DNA from: Haliclystus octoradiatus
Taxonomy: Eukaryota > Cnidaria > Staurozoa > Stauromedusae > Haliclystidae
Direction of reading: 5' to 3'
Length of the DNA stretch: 64,000 nt
Assembly (NCBI GenBank): GCA_916610825.1
Contig: OU744447.1
Span: forward strand, 8,935,402 to 8,999,401
Within the stretch, counting starts at the first letter, position 1. Each line of letters begins with the position of its first letter. Position numbers and translations under genes: made by a program. Under the pieces are notes generated by a model. The model was not told where the DNA came from and ran no database searches. It was given only the letters and a program-made list of their open reading frames with translations. Shown here one piece after another: positions 10,715 to 22,411 of this stretch.

Positions 10715-10965
10715 TCACCCTATCCGTCTCCAAATCACATTACTGGTAAGGGTGATCCTGAATCTTGAATCAATATGTAGAGTAAGATGATTTTAGGCTA
10801 CTAAATCTCCTGAAATCTCCCCAGTCTTTCAGATTGGAATTAGAACCGCGAAATCAGATGAGACTTCATCAAAAGGCCAGCAAGCTGCCTTTCATCTCTA
10901 TCGAAACTCACTGATAAATTTTAGAATCAGATCCTAGCAAGATCTAAAAATACTATTGGATTGGA
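10715..10965 (+). repeat. Left arm of a 251-bp long-range inverted repeat, 5' of MTG1
   Basis: This 251-bp segment (TCACCCTATCCGTCTCC...CTATTGGATTGGA) reappears inverted at 24443-24693, with only two mismatches noticed. Its TCACCC end faces MTG1, whose start codon lies about 123 bp away. The inverted copy presents the same end to TEDC1, 70 bp from that start codon. No terminal inverted repeat or clear target duplication surrounds either arm. Confidence 0.85.
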
Positions 10966-13900
10966 ATAATACACTCTATCCATCCAAAGGTAAGTCTTCT
11001 TTTATTCGGGTTATTGTAATTGAACGTTCTATTATGAGGATAAACACAGCTATTTTGGATAACATATGCCCGATAATAACGTAAATATGTCATGATCAAA
11101 TGATCAATCATGACCAATTGACCATGAGCTATCAATTAAATTATTAGTCCTAGCTTTTTCCTAGCTTTTCATCTTGCTATGTGGTCTGTCTCAGTAATTT
11201 CCTCGTACACTGCACGATTATTTGCTATCAGACAGCATAGCCAAATTCTGGTGCAATTTTGCGTGGGTGGATTAATTAGGCCTTTACATTTAAGAAAGGT
11301 TTTGATATAAAATGTAAATAATCATGGAAATGTTGACATTTTCTTGTAAAACATGGATAAAATTACGAAATGCCTGCAGCAGAAGTGATTGCGCAGCCAA
11401 GATCTTGCCTACAAACAGCATTCTTCCAATCTGGTCGCAGTGTTCGTTGCTGTGCTCAATGTCCCAATCGCAGTGTTCCAGATTGGAAAGGTTGCATTGT
11501 GCGCGGCCAAGGTGGTATTATTGCTCTGAAAATGCGCGGCTGAAAGCCAAATTCTGGTGTAATTTTGCACGGACGTCGGATGGATCACATATGTTGGCAA
11601 ATTTTGGATATAACATCTAAATAATCATGGAAATTATGTCATGTTCTTATAAAATACGGATAAAATTATGAAATGCGTGGTTTGAATTTCAGCCACGAAA
11701 ATGATTGCGCGTCTCAATTTCAATAAATTAAAACAGATATGATAGTGAATCCATGACTATTGACTACACACCTTTAGGCCTACATTTCTGTGTTTCTCTC
11801 AAAAAACTAAATTTTGGAGCATTTGTGTGTGCAGCCAAAACAGACATGCAAACTCTTTTGGCATGGACATTCAACAAGTATGCTGAAATGATTTGATTCT
11901 ATATAAATTTGACATGATATTAAAAATGCATCTAGGTAGAGTTTCATCAGCAAAAGCAAATCTGCGTTTAATATCTTGCCTGCAAACGGCATTCTTTCCA
12001 ATATTGAAATTATTATAATTTGAGCCAACAGTTACATGGATAACACAGCTCAGACCATATTTACTCCACACACACATATCAACCTTAATAGGCCAGACTG
12101 CTTACACCTATAGATACATCTAATAACTTTAAATCAAAAATACTGGTTCATGACCAATGATGTTAGGTAGATGCTCATTGAAACGAAAAAATTATCAAAA
12201 TACTAGGCTATTTATATTGTCTACACCAATCAAAATAATTCAAAATTTAGTTCACAGACTAGGCCTACCGATGTATTGACTTCATTAGTATATCGTTGCA
12301 AGATTTTACTTCTGCAATCAGATCTATTATGTAGGCTATAAAGCTACTTAGAAAGGAATGATAAAGCAGCCATGCAATAAATGGAAACAGCTCCAGTGTC
12401 TGATATGCTATATTGTATTATGCTTCACTACAAGTTTACTTCAGCCTTGACCAACTGGTCAGGATCATCTCATGATATTACCAATGATTGCTGCTTTGCT
12501 TTAAATAGATCAGTTGTGTTATGTTATGGTTTGCTTCTTTGTCTGAATGGCTGCTTATTTCATATCAAGTGCTAAAGATATACTGTTTTTACACAAGTAG
12601 ATAGAGAAAAAAGCGAATAAAGTTAGACCTATATACTGGTCATGCCACTTTAACTGTTTTGAAAAATTATTTCTCATATTATAGGACCTACTTTTTAATC
12701 AGCTTGTTTACAAAATTAGCTAGCTAGATTTGCTGGATTGTTTAAACTGTTGAAAATAGTGTGGTAACTGAACCACTAAAGTTTTAACCATTACTGTATT
12801 TGACAAGTAGACACATATACCAAGTTGTCTACCGGTAGAGCTTCTATAATCAATTAATTGCCAAACATGCATTTGTATAACAAACAAGTTAACACTTGCT
12901 GGCAATAATCTGAAAGTAGTTGCATTCAAACTATAGCATTTAAAACTGTGTTACTAATTAACCAACTATTTGTCAAAACAATGTCATCCCATCTACATTT
13001 TGAAGATTTTAGAAATACTTTTTAAAAATTTTACTAGTTCTGGATTAATGCTTTTGCTAATATCCTGTATGACATTTCTTTTTCATGGTCTTTTAAATAT
13101 GACATGCTTCTTACTCGATATATTAACTTCTTGTTATCCAATCTTTTATAGGATATGAGGACAAATAGCTTTGTGCCAGAGGTCGTTTCTGTGTAATGCA
13201 CGATGGGATTGGTTATTCCAAAGCTATTATGTCCAATCGGCATGAACAAGTTGCCAGATATTCAAATTGCACAAATCACCTTATTTCATAAACTGAGACC
13301 ATATGATTTATCATCTGTATCTGTTTACTCTATGATGTTGAACAATAGCAATATGGCAAGCTAATGCTAAAACCATTGTTTACACCACATTGGAATGAAG
13401 GACATCACTAGTTCCAATAACTATATTATAACACTTTGTAATGAACTGTTTGGAATATTGCTAAAGTAATGACCACCATAAAAAGATGGTTAATTTACAT
13501 AAGTTACCATTAACCAAGAATATGACCAATTTGATTTGTACTTGAGCAAAACTTGAAGAAACCAAATACACCTCAGACTGTGTTTACATGGCAACACCTG
13601 TAAATTTATCATGATCATTTTACATCTGTAAACAGACTGTTTGAGATTGTAACATTAGCTATAAATTGTATGCCGCCTACAAATTTACAAATACTTTAAA
13701 TTTGTACAACAAACTCAATTGGAATAAAGTTGGGATTATATAAGACTGTAACTAATGTAACATTGATTATGCTCTAGAAATGTTTAGCAATCTATTATAC
13801 ATATGATAATAGCTATATATTGAATATGCGTTAGATTTTGTGATTGATTGTGTTTGTTCCAACTTGCGACTCTGCAATAGGTAGGTCATATATCTGTGCT

Positions 13901-14224
13901 ATAAGTCAATGTATCGAGATAACTCAATTTACGTCATAGAGACAGTAACATTGCCTCTTGAAGAATTTAGTTTCAATGATAATCTCCTCTTAAAACTGTT
14001 ACTGTTAAACGCCTGAATGCCTCTTGATATGATTTCTTTCTTAAGGTTAACAACATGCTACTAAATGGGTTTACTATGCAATATTTGATGACTTTTACTG
14101 CATTAAAACCATTCCTCATCAACTATTGACATCTATGCAAAATCCCCCAAAGCATGAATGCGTTAGTTTAACCTTTGAAGTAAATGTTCGCTAAAATTCT
14201 TAGGACCTCTTTCTCTGATGTTCT
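10966..14224. other. Gene-free stretch with degenerate repeats
   Basis: No exon or conserved protein was recognised here. Between about 11220 and 12010 lie two degenerate copies of a repeat (blocks GCCAAATTCTGGTG, AATTTTGC, AAATAATCATGGAAAT, AAACAGCATTCTTCCAATCTGG). The family recurs inverted at 50735-51050. The remaining 2 kb (12.1-14.2 kb) looks like unique AT-rich DNA. Confidence 0.5.
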
Positions 14225-16440
14225 TACATCTCCTGATGTGATTTTCTATAAACAAATGACTGAAATAGCTATTGAACGAGAATTGTGCATGTCCACTGTA
14301 TATACCCCATCCCACAAAACAGTTTTTGAGTATAAAAACAACATTTCAAAATTATTTTTATTGAAACTAACTGGAATACTTTATCTGATGTAGATAAATA
14401 CTCTGGTATGATTTTTAGGTAAAATATTATCAATTGACTGAAATACCTATTGACCGAGAATTGTGCATATCCACTGTATATGCCTATCCCACAAAACAGT
14501 TTTTGAGTATAAAAAGAACATTTGAAAATTATTTTTATTGAAACTAACTGGAATACTTTATCTGGTGTAGATAAATACTCTGGTATGATTTTTAAGTAAA
14601 ATATTATCAATTGACTGAAATACCTATTGAACGAGAATTGTGCATGTCCACTGTATATACCCCATCCCACAAAACAGTTTTTGAGTATAAAAACAACATT
14701 TCAAAATTATTTTTATTGAAACTAACTGGAATACTTTATCTGATGTAGATAAATACTCTGGTATGATTTTTAAGTAAAATATTATCAATTGACTGAAATA
14801 CCTATTGACCGAGAATTGTGCATATCCACTGTATATGCCCTATCCCACAAAACAGTTTTTGAGTATAAAAAGAACATTTGAAAATTATTTTTATTGAAAC
14901 TCGCTGGAATACTTTATCTGGTGTAGATAAATACTCTGGAGTGATTTTTAAGTAAAATATTATCAATTGACTGAAATACCTATTGAACGGGAATTGTGCA
15001 TGTCCACTGTATATACCCCATCCCACAAATCAGTTTTTGAGTATAAAAACAACATTTCAAAATTATTTTTATTGAAACTCGCTGGAATACTTTATCTGAT
15101 GTAGATAAATACTCTGGTATGATTTTTAAGTAAAATATTATCAATTGACTGAAATACCTATTGACCGAGAATTGTGCATATCCACTGCATATACCCTATC
15201 CCACAATCAGTTTTTGAGTATAAAAAGAACATTTGAAAATTATTTTTATTGAAACTCGCTGGAATACTTTATCTGATGTAGATAAATACTCTGGTATGAT
15301 TTTTAAGTAAAATATTATCAATTGACTGAAATACCTATTGAACGAGAATTGTGCATGTCCACTGTATATACCCCATCCCACAAAACAGTTTTTGAGTATA
15401 AAAACAACATTTCAAAATTATTTTTATTGAAACTAACTGGAATACTTTATCTGATGTAGATAAATACTCTGGTATGATTTTTAGGTAAAATATTATCAAT
15501 TGACTGAAATACCTATTGACCGAGAATTGTGCACATCCACTGTATATGCCTATCCCACAAAACAGTTTTTGAGTATAAAAAGAACATTTGAAAATTATTT
15601 TTATTGAAACTAACTGGAATACTTTATCTGGTGTAGATAAATACTCTGGTATGATTTTTAAGTAAAATATTATCAATTGACTGAAATACCTATTGAACGA
15701 GAATTGTGCATGTCCACAGTATATACCCCATCCCACAAAACAGTTTTTGAGTATAAAAACAACATTTCAAAATTATTTTTATTGAAACTAACTGGAATAC
15801 TTTATCTGATGTAGATAAATACTCTGGTATGATTTTTAGGTAAATATTATCAATTGACTGAAATACCTATTGACCGAGAATTGTGCATATCCACTGTATA
15901 TGCCCTATCCCACAAAACAGTTTTTGAGTATAAAAACAACATTTCAAAATTATTTTTATTGAAACTCGCTGGAATACTTTATCTGATGTAGATAAATACT
16001 CTGGTATGATTTTTAAGTAAAATATTATCAATTGACTGAAATACCTATTGACCGAGAATTGTGCATATCCACTGTATATACCCTATCCCACAAAACAGTT
16101 TTTGAGTATAAAAAGAACATTTGAAAATTATTTTTATTGAAACTCGCTGGAATACTTTATCTGATGTAGATAAATACTCTGGTATGATTTTTAAGTAAAA
16201 TATTATCAATTGACTGAAATACCTATTGAACGAGAATTGTGCATGTCCACTGTATATACCCCATCCCACAAAACAGTTTTTGAGTATAAAAGCAACATTT
16301 GAAAATTATTCTTATTGAAACTCGCTGGAATACTTTATCTGGTGTAGATAAATACTCTGGAGTGATTTTGAAGAAAAATGTTGACAATTGATCAAAATAC
16401 CCATTGAAGAAGAATGTTGTATTTCCACTGTATTTCCTAT
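14225..16440. repeat. 178-bp tandem satellite with alternating A/B monomers
   Basis: The motif TTGTGCAT recurs at 14283, 14461, 14638, 14816, 14994, 15172, 15349, 15527 (as TTGTGCAC), 15704, 15881, 16059 and 16237, a spacing of 177-178 bp over twelve monomers with eroded edges. Two monomer types alternate. Type A has GAACGAGAATTGTGCATGTC, ACCCCATCCC and AACAACATTTCAAAA. Type B has GACCGAGAATTGTGCATATC, CCTATCCC and AGAACATTTGAAAA. The repeat is therefore a dimer of about 355 bp. The block around 14270-14830 is copied almost exactly at 15336-15895 (offset 1066 bp, six monomers). The minus-strand open frames inside are a by-product, because 178 is not a multiple of three. Confidence 0.93.
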
Positions 16441-18030
16441 AGCAAATAAAATATACAAAATAATTGATACTAATCTTCTGTCTTTTTTATTGTGAATTTT
16501 TCTAGTGATCAGTATAATAGTTCATCTTACCATCCAGATAAAATAAAGTTGTAAACATTCCTAACATAGAGGACACGTTGTACGAGCTAATTCAAATTGG
16601 CTAAAGTTTGTTGTAAAAACTAGTCTCAGATTAAGAAATTCTATAAGACAAATCAGGGAAGTCTCTGAGAAAAGAATTCATGTACGATTCATGAACGTGA
16701 AATTACATACATTTTCATGAGACATCCTTAATAGTTTGGGCAATTTTGCATTCACAGACACATGATTGTTTTTCTCCAGCTCAGAAACATGTTTTGAGAT
16801 GAAATACAAAACAAACAAAAACCGTTGAGCATTATAGTTACATGGACTGATACAGTTTACAATATATAATATCCCCATTGTTTGTCTGTTTTCATGTTTC
16901 AACAATTTTTGAAACACTTCTTATAAGAGTTGAACAGGTCAAATGAGGTCCATTGTTTATATAGAAGCAGTATAATAGCATTATTTTAAAACAGTAATCA
17001 GTATTTGTAATCAAAGGAGGAATGATAAAATGGACAAAGCTGGGAGTCAGGAAAACAGATATGTAGTTTTTATGTACTTTAGAGTTCAGTGCAATACCGG
17101 TTTCTGTAAATTACGGAAGTAAGAGCCCAGGTAAATTTATTAGTTACTACAATGGAAAAATGCAAACATTCATATGTCATCAGACGCTAAACTCATATTA
17201 AGACATTCCAAAATAGACACAAATAAAAATATTAACATTTGAAATACATTGTCCCTCGGCTCTAAATGTTGATATATTTACATATAAATGATTGTCTGAT
17301 ACCTTGAAGACTATTTTACAATAAACTTAAGAGCAGCATAAACAATTATTGTATTGTGTGATATAGATAGGCCATAGAAAAATTTCACAGATTTTGACAG
17401 CATAAGTTTCAGGGATGTAAGTTATTTGAGTATCCATAGCCATGCTTTAATTTGATAATCAAGATTCTGAAGTAATGATTTTAAAATCCAGCTTGCAATA
17501 CAATATGTTGATCTAGTACTGTAATAGTAGATAAACGTCGGATAGCAAAGAAAATTAACAATTGAAAATGTGGAAAAAATGCAATTTGGTATTGTAAGAT
17601 CCATCATTTTGTATCACCACTGAAAGACTCAAAGTCTTGTCATCATGTGTCTCTTCGATCCATCACTTAGTAAATCATATAGGTCAATTGGTTGATTGCA
17701 TTTGAATTTTTGAAATACATATGCTTTTTGTCAACTTGATACCAAAGGTGAGCAATGATTTATAGTCCATGATTTAATCTGATTTAGCACTCTCCAATAC
17801 ACATTTTCATTCATAATCCAGGAAGGAAATTCTTAAAGTCACTTGTACTTATGTTCGTACATTTGTAGAGCAGATTGTAATTTCCACAGCCTAACATAAA
17901 CAAAGCATAGAAACATAATTAGAATGCAAATCATTTACTCATACAAAAGTCCAATGTTGAAATGGAATATCCAAGAACATTTTTTTATGGAAGTATATCA
18001 ACAAAACAAATATATCCTCGGAGATAGGAA
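16441..18030. other. Gene-free AT-rich stretch
   Basis: No coding exon, RNA gene or clear transposon terminus was recognised. A weak GTTCATGAAC-type remnant lies near 16660-16725 (ATTCATGTACGATTCATGAACG). Confidence 0.4.
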
Positions 18031-18031
18031 G

Positions 18032-18106
18032 CCTGCGAAAAACAGTTAAGAAGTTTATGAACAGTTTATGAACAGTTCATGAACTCCTGAACTGTTTTTT
18101 GCAGGG
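18032..18106. mobile_element. Short GTTCATGAAC foldback MITE, copy 3
   Basis: CCTGCGAAAAACAGTTAAGA on the left pairs with TGAACTGTTTTTTGCAGGGG on the right. The interior consists of AACAGTTTATGAAC/AACAGTTCATGAAC units. Its right end lies inside the first unit of the adjacent tandem duplication. Confidence 0.6.
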
Positions 18107-18312
18107 GAAGGGACATAGCAATCGCCAGGGTCTGATTAAGATGCAAAAGGCTTTTAGTGCATCGATATGCGTATGATAGGTTTAAAAAGGAGTCGAGTAT
18201 AACTGTTTTTTGCAGGGGAAGGGACATAGCAATCGCCAGGGTCTGATTAAGATGCAAAAGGCTTTTAGTGCATCGATATGCGTATGATAGGTTTAAAAAG
18301 GAGTCGAGTATG
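18091..18312. repeat. Tandem duplication of a 111-bp unit
   Basis: Bases 18091-18201 and 18202-18312 are nearly identical copies beginning ACTGTTTTTTGCAGGGGAAG. The second copy starts exactly 111 bases after the first and includes the MITE end. High identity indicates a recent local duplication. A minus-strand frame runs through both units with the same peptide twice because 111 is a multiple of three, but nothing suggests a protein. Confidence 0.88.
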
Positions 18313-18344
18313 ATACTCCTTTTAATCATGAGCAGCCTCTGACA

Positions 18345-18492
18345 TAAGGTTTAGCTTTCTGGAATCTTACAACATTTTCAGCATTTCCTTACAAATTTTT
18401 TGTTGAGCTTTGGCCTATAAATCAAGGAGTTATCGATTTTCTTCTGAATTTGCTCTAGCCTTCCGTAATCTTTTGTCAGATCCTGATCATGA
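18345..18492. repeat. CCTTCCGGAATC-family MITE, degenerate copy
   Basis: It shares AAGGTTTAGCTTTCTGGAATC, TTTTTTGTTGAGCTTTGGCC, TATAAATCA and TTTTGTCAGATCCTGATC with the copy at 32583-32737. The left end is eroded and the right end (TTTTGTCAGATC) is close to the TTTTGTCGGATC terminus. Confidence 0.55.
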
Positions 18493-19130
18493 GCAAATTC
18501 TAAATCGTGAAACTGCAACGAGCAGCTGTTGCAGAAAAACAACTGTCTCTCGATTTCCATAATATTTCACAAAAGCAAGTAAATCGAGCAATAAAGTGAT
18601 ATTCATAGACAATGATGATCACGTCATTTAATTAGTTTCATTTAGTTTACCATTGGTATTTATTTTAAAATCCATGGTACCCAACTTGGTTACAAATTAT
18701 ATTGCATCAGTCCTTTCGAAAAAACGTTTTTATGTAAACTGTTCTCTGAATAAGAAACGACAATTATGATGCATACTACACAGCTTTGAAGTAGCATTCT
18801 TAAATGTAATATTTTCTCATCCAATTATCATCGGAAGCTGCTGTTGTACTGCACTGTTCCTAACAATTTTTCTAAGAAACTTGCTTATTTAATTGACATC
18901 TATATAGTGTTGTGAAAATATTTAGGTAATTTCACAAAACATTTCACAATGCTGTTACAGTGTAGCTCAGTTAATATCGCTAGGCTACTGTTGTTATCAA
19001 CCTGCTTCGTATGAGTAATTTTCCAATTTAACAGTTCATGTCAAACTCAATTATTTCACTCCATTTAACATCACAACCCGCTTAATAAGTCCATTTTTTT
19101 TTGCCCGGTGATATGAATGAGGTTACATTA

Positions 19131-19511
19131 TGTAAGTTTATTGAAGAATTAAAGTTGAAAAGACAAATGAGAAATTCAAACACCACTCAGAAAACACAAC
19201 AAGCTGAGTTAAGGTGTACAATCCTGTCTCTTATAAAACTTTCAGGAATCTGATTAAATAAATGTTAAATCTACTTTTATATGTATAATTGAGAACACTT
19301 GGTTATTATTATTTCATGAATACAATACGTAATGAAATTATGCTTAATGAAATTATGCTTAATGAAATTATGGTTAATAAGATTATACTAATTAATGAGG
19401 TTAACTAATTGATAATAAAAATAATTGATTGAACTATACAAGAAGACAATTATAACTTACAATGGTTCGATCATACAATAAAATATCAAACATGAACATA
19501 TTTTACATACA
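19131..19511 (-). repeat. 3' LTR of the complete LTR retrotransposon
   Basis: It is the 381-bp partner of 23179-23559. It contains a short internal tandem repeat (AATGAAATTATG/CTTAATGAAATTATG, near 19331-19370). Confidence 0.92.
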
Positions 19512-19523
19512 TTCCCCCGAGAT

Positions 19524-22397
19524 TTACAAATCTAAAACAAAGTTGTTTAACCATTGAGGTTGTCTACGCTCTCGAATCGGCCGACCAACTGGAATATTTT
19601 CATCAACATCATCATCCGACGTGGACGATTCCTCGGATAAACTTGAGTCACCATCAGGATTAGAAATGGAAGCGGTTTCAACAGATTGATCTTCAACAGT
19701 AGAATGACGTTTTCGTATATGAGCAACATGCCGAATTGAACTAACATTGTTAACTTTTACACTAACCTTTTGTGCAGATAATTGTTCAATAACAATACCA
19801 GGCAACCAACGTTTATAACATCTAAGTGTTGAATCAGGTTTAACCCAAACATAATCACCAGCTAAATAATCAGGAATAAATTGTTTTACTGGTATGCATG
19901 GCTTCACAAATTTCAATCGTGGAGCATAATTATACAAATAATGAGAAGGCGGCTTAGACATACGATGTGTTGTTGTATTATTATACCAATAAACAGCTTC
20001 TGAAATACTACAATCTGATCTAGACGCAATAGTTTTAATTGTCCGATGGTTACGCTCTACTATACCATTGCCTTGCGGCCTATATGCAGCACGTGGTGAT
20101 AATTTAATATTCCAATCTTCGCATAATGTACAAATATCATTAGACTTAAAAGTGCTATAGTTATCCCAAATTATTTCAGCTGGTGGTCCTCTTTCAGTAA
20201 ATATAGATAATAATTGACCACGAATTTGAGCCGTACCTTCATTTGCAATCCGACGCCAAATAGTATACCTTGAAGGTCCAGCGTCGACAATTGTAAAATA
20301 TTTTTCGTCTTTAAATTTTGTCACATCAATAGCTAAACGATACCAATCATCATCAACAGATAAATTTCCTTTTTCCCAAGTAACAGGAATTGGATCAATT
20401 GATTTACATTTGTCACAGGAATCAATAATAGCAGTAATATCAATATCAGTTACATTTAAATTTGCAGATTGGGCTAAATAACGTAATTGTTTACTTCCCC
20501 CGTGACAAATCTCATGCAAATATTTTAAAGTAATAAGTGGTGCTAAAGTACCAACAGCAGATATATTAACATTTGCTAACCACGAAGAAGGAACTCTTGT
20601 CAATTTGTCTGAAATATTCTGATCAGAACGAACAAGGTCAATACTAATTTTCAAATCGTATTCCTTTACAATATTAGCAAATAAATCTATTCTTCTGCGA
20701 ATTAATAGTTCACTAGAAGCAGCTGTTTTTAGACGAGATTTGTTTAACAAAGCGTTAGATAGCCAACCATGAACAACAGATGAATCAGTTTTAATAGATA
20801 TATCACATAAAGACCAAGCTATAGCGAAATTCAATCCTTTCAAAACAGCATCTAACTCTGCTAAATTAATATGAGCAGATATATCTTTTCGTAGCCAGGA
20901 GGCATCCTCCACAATATGATTATTAATTTTAACACAAATACCTAAAGCCAATGAACTGGCATCACACCATATTTCACCTTTGGTTTGCTTGCCCACATTC
21001 CATTGACCGCGGGATGGATTCTCGTTAAGTACATGCTGTAACATTTCTTGACAATGCTTCCGTACATTTTGAGGTACAATGTCATCCCAATCTATTCCAG
21101 TACTTTCCCTTTTTAGATAACTAGCCATTACTCTTAATCTCCCACAAACTGGATAATTTCCAATTACACGACCACAAAGTGAATACAGTTCACGCTTTGT
21201 TAAAGTAGTAACGTCTATATCGCGTAAATGGGACTCATTTGACCTTTCCCAACGCAATTGATTACCAACAGAATGAACATTCAACCCCAAAACGCGAACA
21301 GGGGATTCATTATCAATACGCTCTGTAGGTTTTGCAGTAAGGCCATATTTTAATAAATGTTGACGTACATAATCAGCAGACACGATTTCTTCGTCAATGT
21401 ATATATCATCTATGTAGCCATCGCAACCTCTTTTAACATTGTCATCCATGTTTAACACCTTTCGTAATACAGTTGACATTATCATAGGTGCTACATTGAG
21501 CCCAAATCCTAGGCGTGTCAAACACCAGCGTTTACCTCGATGAATGACCGTCTGATATGGCCATAACTTTTCATCAACTCTTAATTGGAGGTACGCATCT
21601 TTTAAATCTACAACAGCGCATTTGTTACTTTTTTGTCTCCATTGACGTAGCTTGTCAAGACAAATATCGCTTGCACCAGTATATAAATCTACAGATTGGT
21701 TAAGTTGTCGAAAATCAAAAATAGGACGAACTTTATTTTTACTTTCCTGCGTAACAGCGAATAAAGGTATTAATGCTTTCGGTGGTCCAAATTTGGTTTC
21801 ATCATAATAAATTAGATATTCTTTCTCTATCCAACTATCCAGAGTATTATCAAAGGATTCTTTTGTTGCTTTATCCATACCATATTGACTAACAGTATTT
21901 TTCATATAATCAGGAGGATGGCCGTCCGTCCATTTCCAGGCGACCGTCCAGCAACTACCATTAAATTTAGCACTAAAATTTGTATCATCTAATATAACAT
22001 GATCATCATGCGTTAAAGGTTTACTACTATTGATAATATTAGGTGCAGCAACAACAGCCGATAAATATGGTTGCCGTTGACAGCCAAATTCAAAAGAGCC
22101 GTCTGATTTAACATAAAGACCATCAAATGCTTTTATTGCATCAATACCCAAAATAAAATCAATACCATCAATTAATTTCCTAACCACATGACATAATACA
22201 GCTTTTGATATACATCCTATTGTAATATTGAATGATAAAATACCCATAGATGAAACCTTTGTATTATCCATCATTGTAATAAGACATTGATCAGGAACTA
22301 CTTGTAAATTTTCAGTAAAATCTTTACACGCAATAGAGAAAGAACAACCAGTGTCTACTAAAGCACAATAAGATTTTCCATTAACGATAATTTCCAT
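19524..22397 (-). CDS. pol: Retrotransposon Pol polyprotein (protease, RT, RNase H, integrase)
   Basis: This uninterrupted frame of 957 residues has domains in the order PR-RT-RH-IN. The retropepsin active site LVDTGCS is near residue 15. The reverse transcriptase spans about 195-360, with NQSVDLYTGASD, a LTRLGFGLNVAP motif and the catalytic box YIDD, the family's YxDD. RNase H spans about 480-590 (EIWCDASSLALG, KTDSS). The integrase follows, with a zinc-type H...C-x2-C (SCDKC) and the DDE triad seen as LAIDVTKF, IIWDNYSTF and GNGIVERNH. The tail is basic (RPIRERRQPQW). The gene lies in the -1 frame relative to gag, and its first ATG is 14 bases after the gag stop. The frame is open upstream of that ATG into the end of gag, so frameshifting or reinitiation is possible. 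Ty3/gypsy is favoured by domain order; the exact clade is unclear. Confidence 0.93.
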   Translation of the reverse strand: MEIIVNGKSYCALVDTGCSFSIACKDFTENLQVVPDQCLITMMDNTKVSSMGILSFNITIGCISKAVLCHVVRKLIDGIDFILGIDAIKAFDGLYVKSDGSFEFGCQRQPYLSAVVAAPNIINSSKPLTHDDHVILDDTNFSAKFNGSCWTVAWKWTDGHPPDYMKNTVSQYGMDKATKESFDNTLDSWIEKEYLIYYDETKFGPPKALIPLFAVTQESKNKVRPIFDFRQLNQSVDLYTGASDICLDKLRQWRQKSNKCAVVDLKDAYLQLRVDEKLWPYQTVIHRGKRWCLTRLGFGLNVAPMIMSTVLRKVLNMDDNVKRGCDGYIDDIYIDEEIVSADYVRQHLLKYGLTAKPTERIDNESPVRVLGLNVHSVGNQLRWERSNESHLRDIDVTTLTKRELYSLCGRVIGNYPVCGRLRVMASYLKRESTGIDWDDIVPQNVRKHCQEMLQHVLNENPSRGQWNVGKQTKGEIWCDASSLALGICVKINNHIVEDASWLRKDISAHINLAELDAVLKGLNFAIAWSLCDISIKTDSSVVHGWLSNALLNKSRLKTAASSELLIRRRIDLFANIVKEYDLKISIDLVRSDQNISDKLTRVPSSWLANVNISAVGTLAPLITLKYLHEICHGGSKQLRYLAQSANLNVTDIDITAIIDSCDKCKSIDPIPVTWEKGNLSVDDDWYRLAIDVTKFKDEKYFTIVDAGPSRYTIWRRIANEGTAQIRGQLLSIFTERGPPAEIIWDNYSTFKSNDICTLCEDWNIKLSPRAAYRPQGNGIVERNHRTIKTIASRSDCSISEAVYWYNNTTTHRMSKPPSHYLYNYAPRLKFVKPCIPVKQFIPDYLAGDYVWVKPDSTLRCYKRWLPGIVIEQLSAQKVSVKVNNVSSIRHVAHIRKRHSTVEDQSVETASISNPDGDSSLSEESSTSDDDVDENIPVGRPIRERRQPQWLNNFVLDL

Positions 22398-22411
22398 AGT
22401 TAGTAAGCCTT

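Noticed and set aside
14269..16269. Several minus-strand frames with the same peptide (starting MGWGIYSGHAQF) as a repeat protein gene
   Set aside because: They lie in the 178-bp satellite, change frame with each monomer because 178 is not a multiple of three, and have no known domain.
14225..16440. Regular repeats as a CRISPR array
   Set aside because: The units are contiguous, with no unique spacers, and the genome is animal.
18066..18329. 87-codon frame with a repeated peptide
   Set aside because: It is explained by the 111-bp tandem duplication; no start context or domain.
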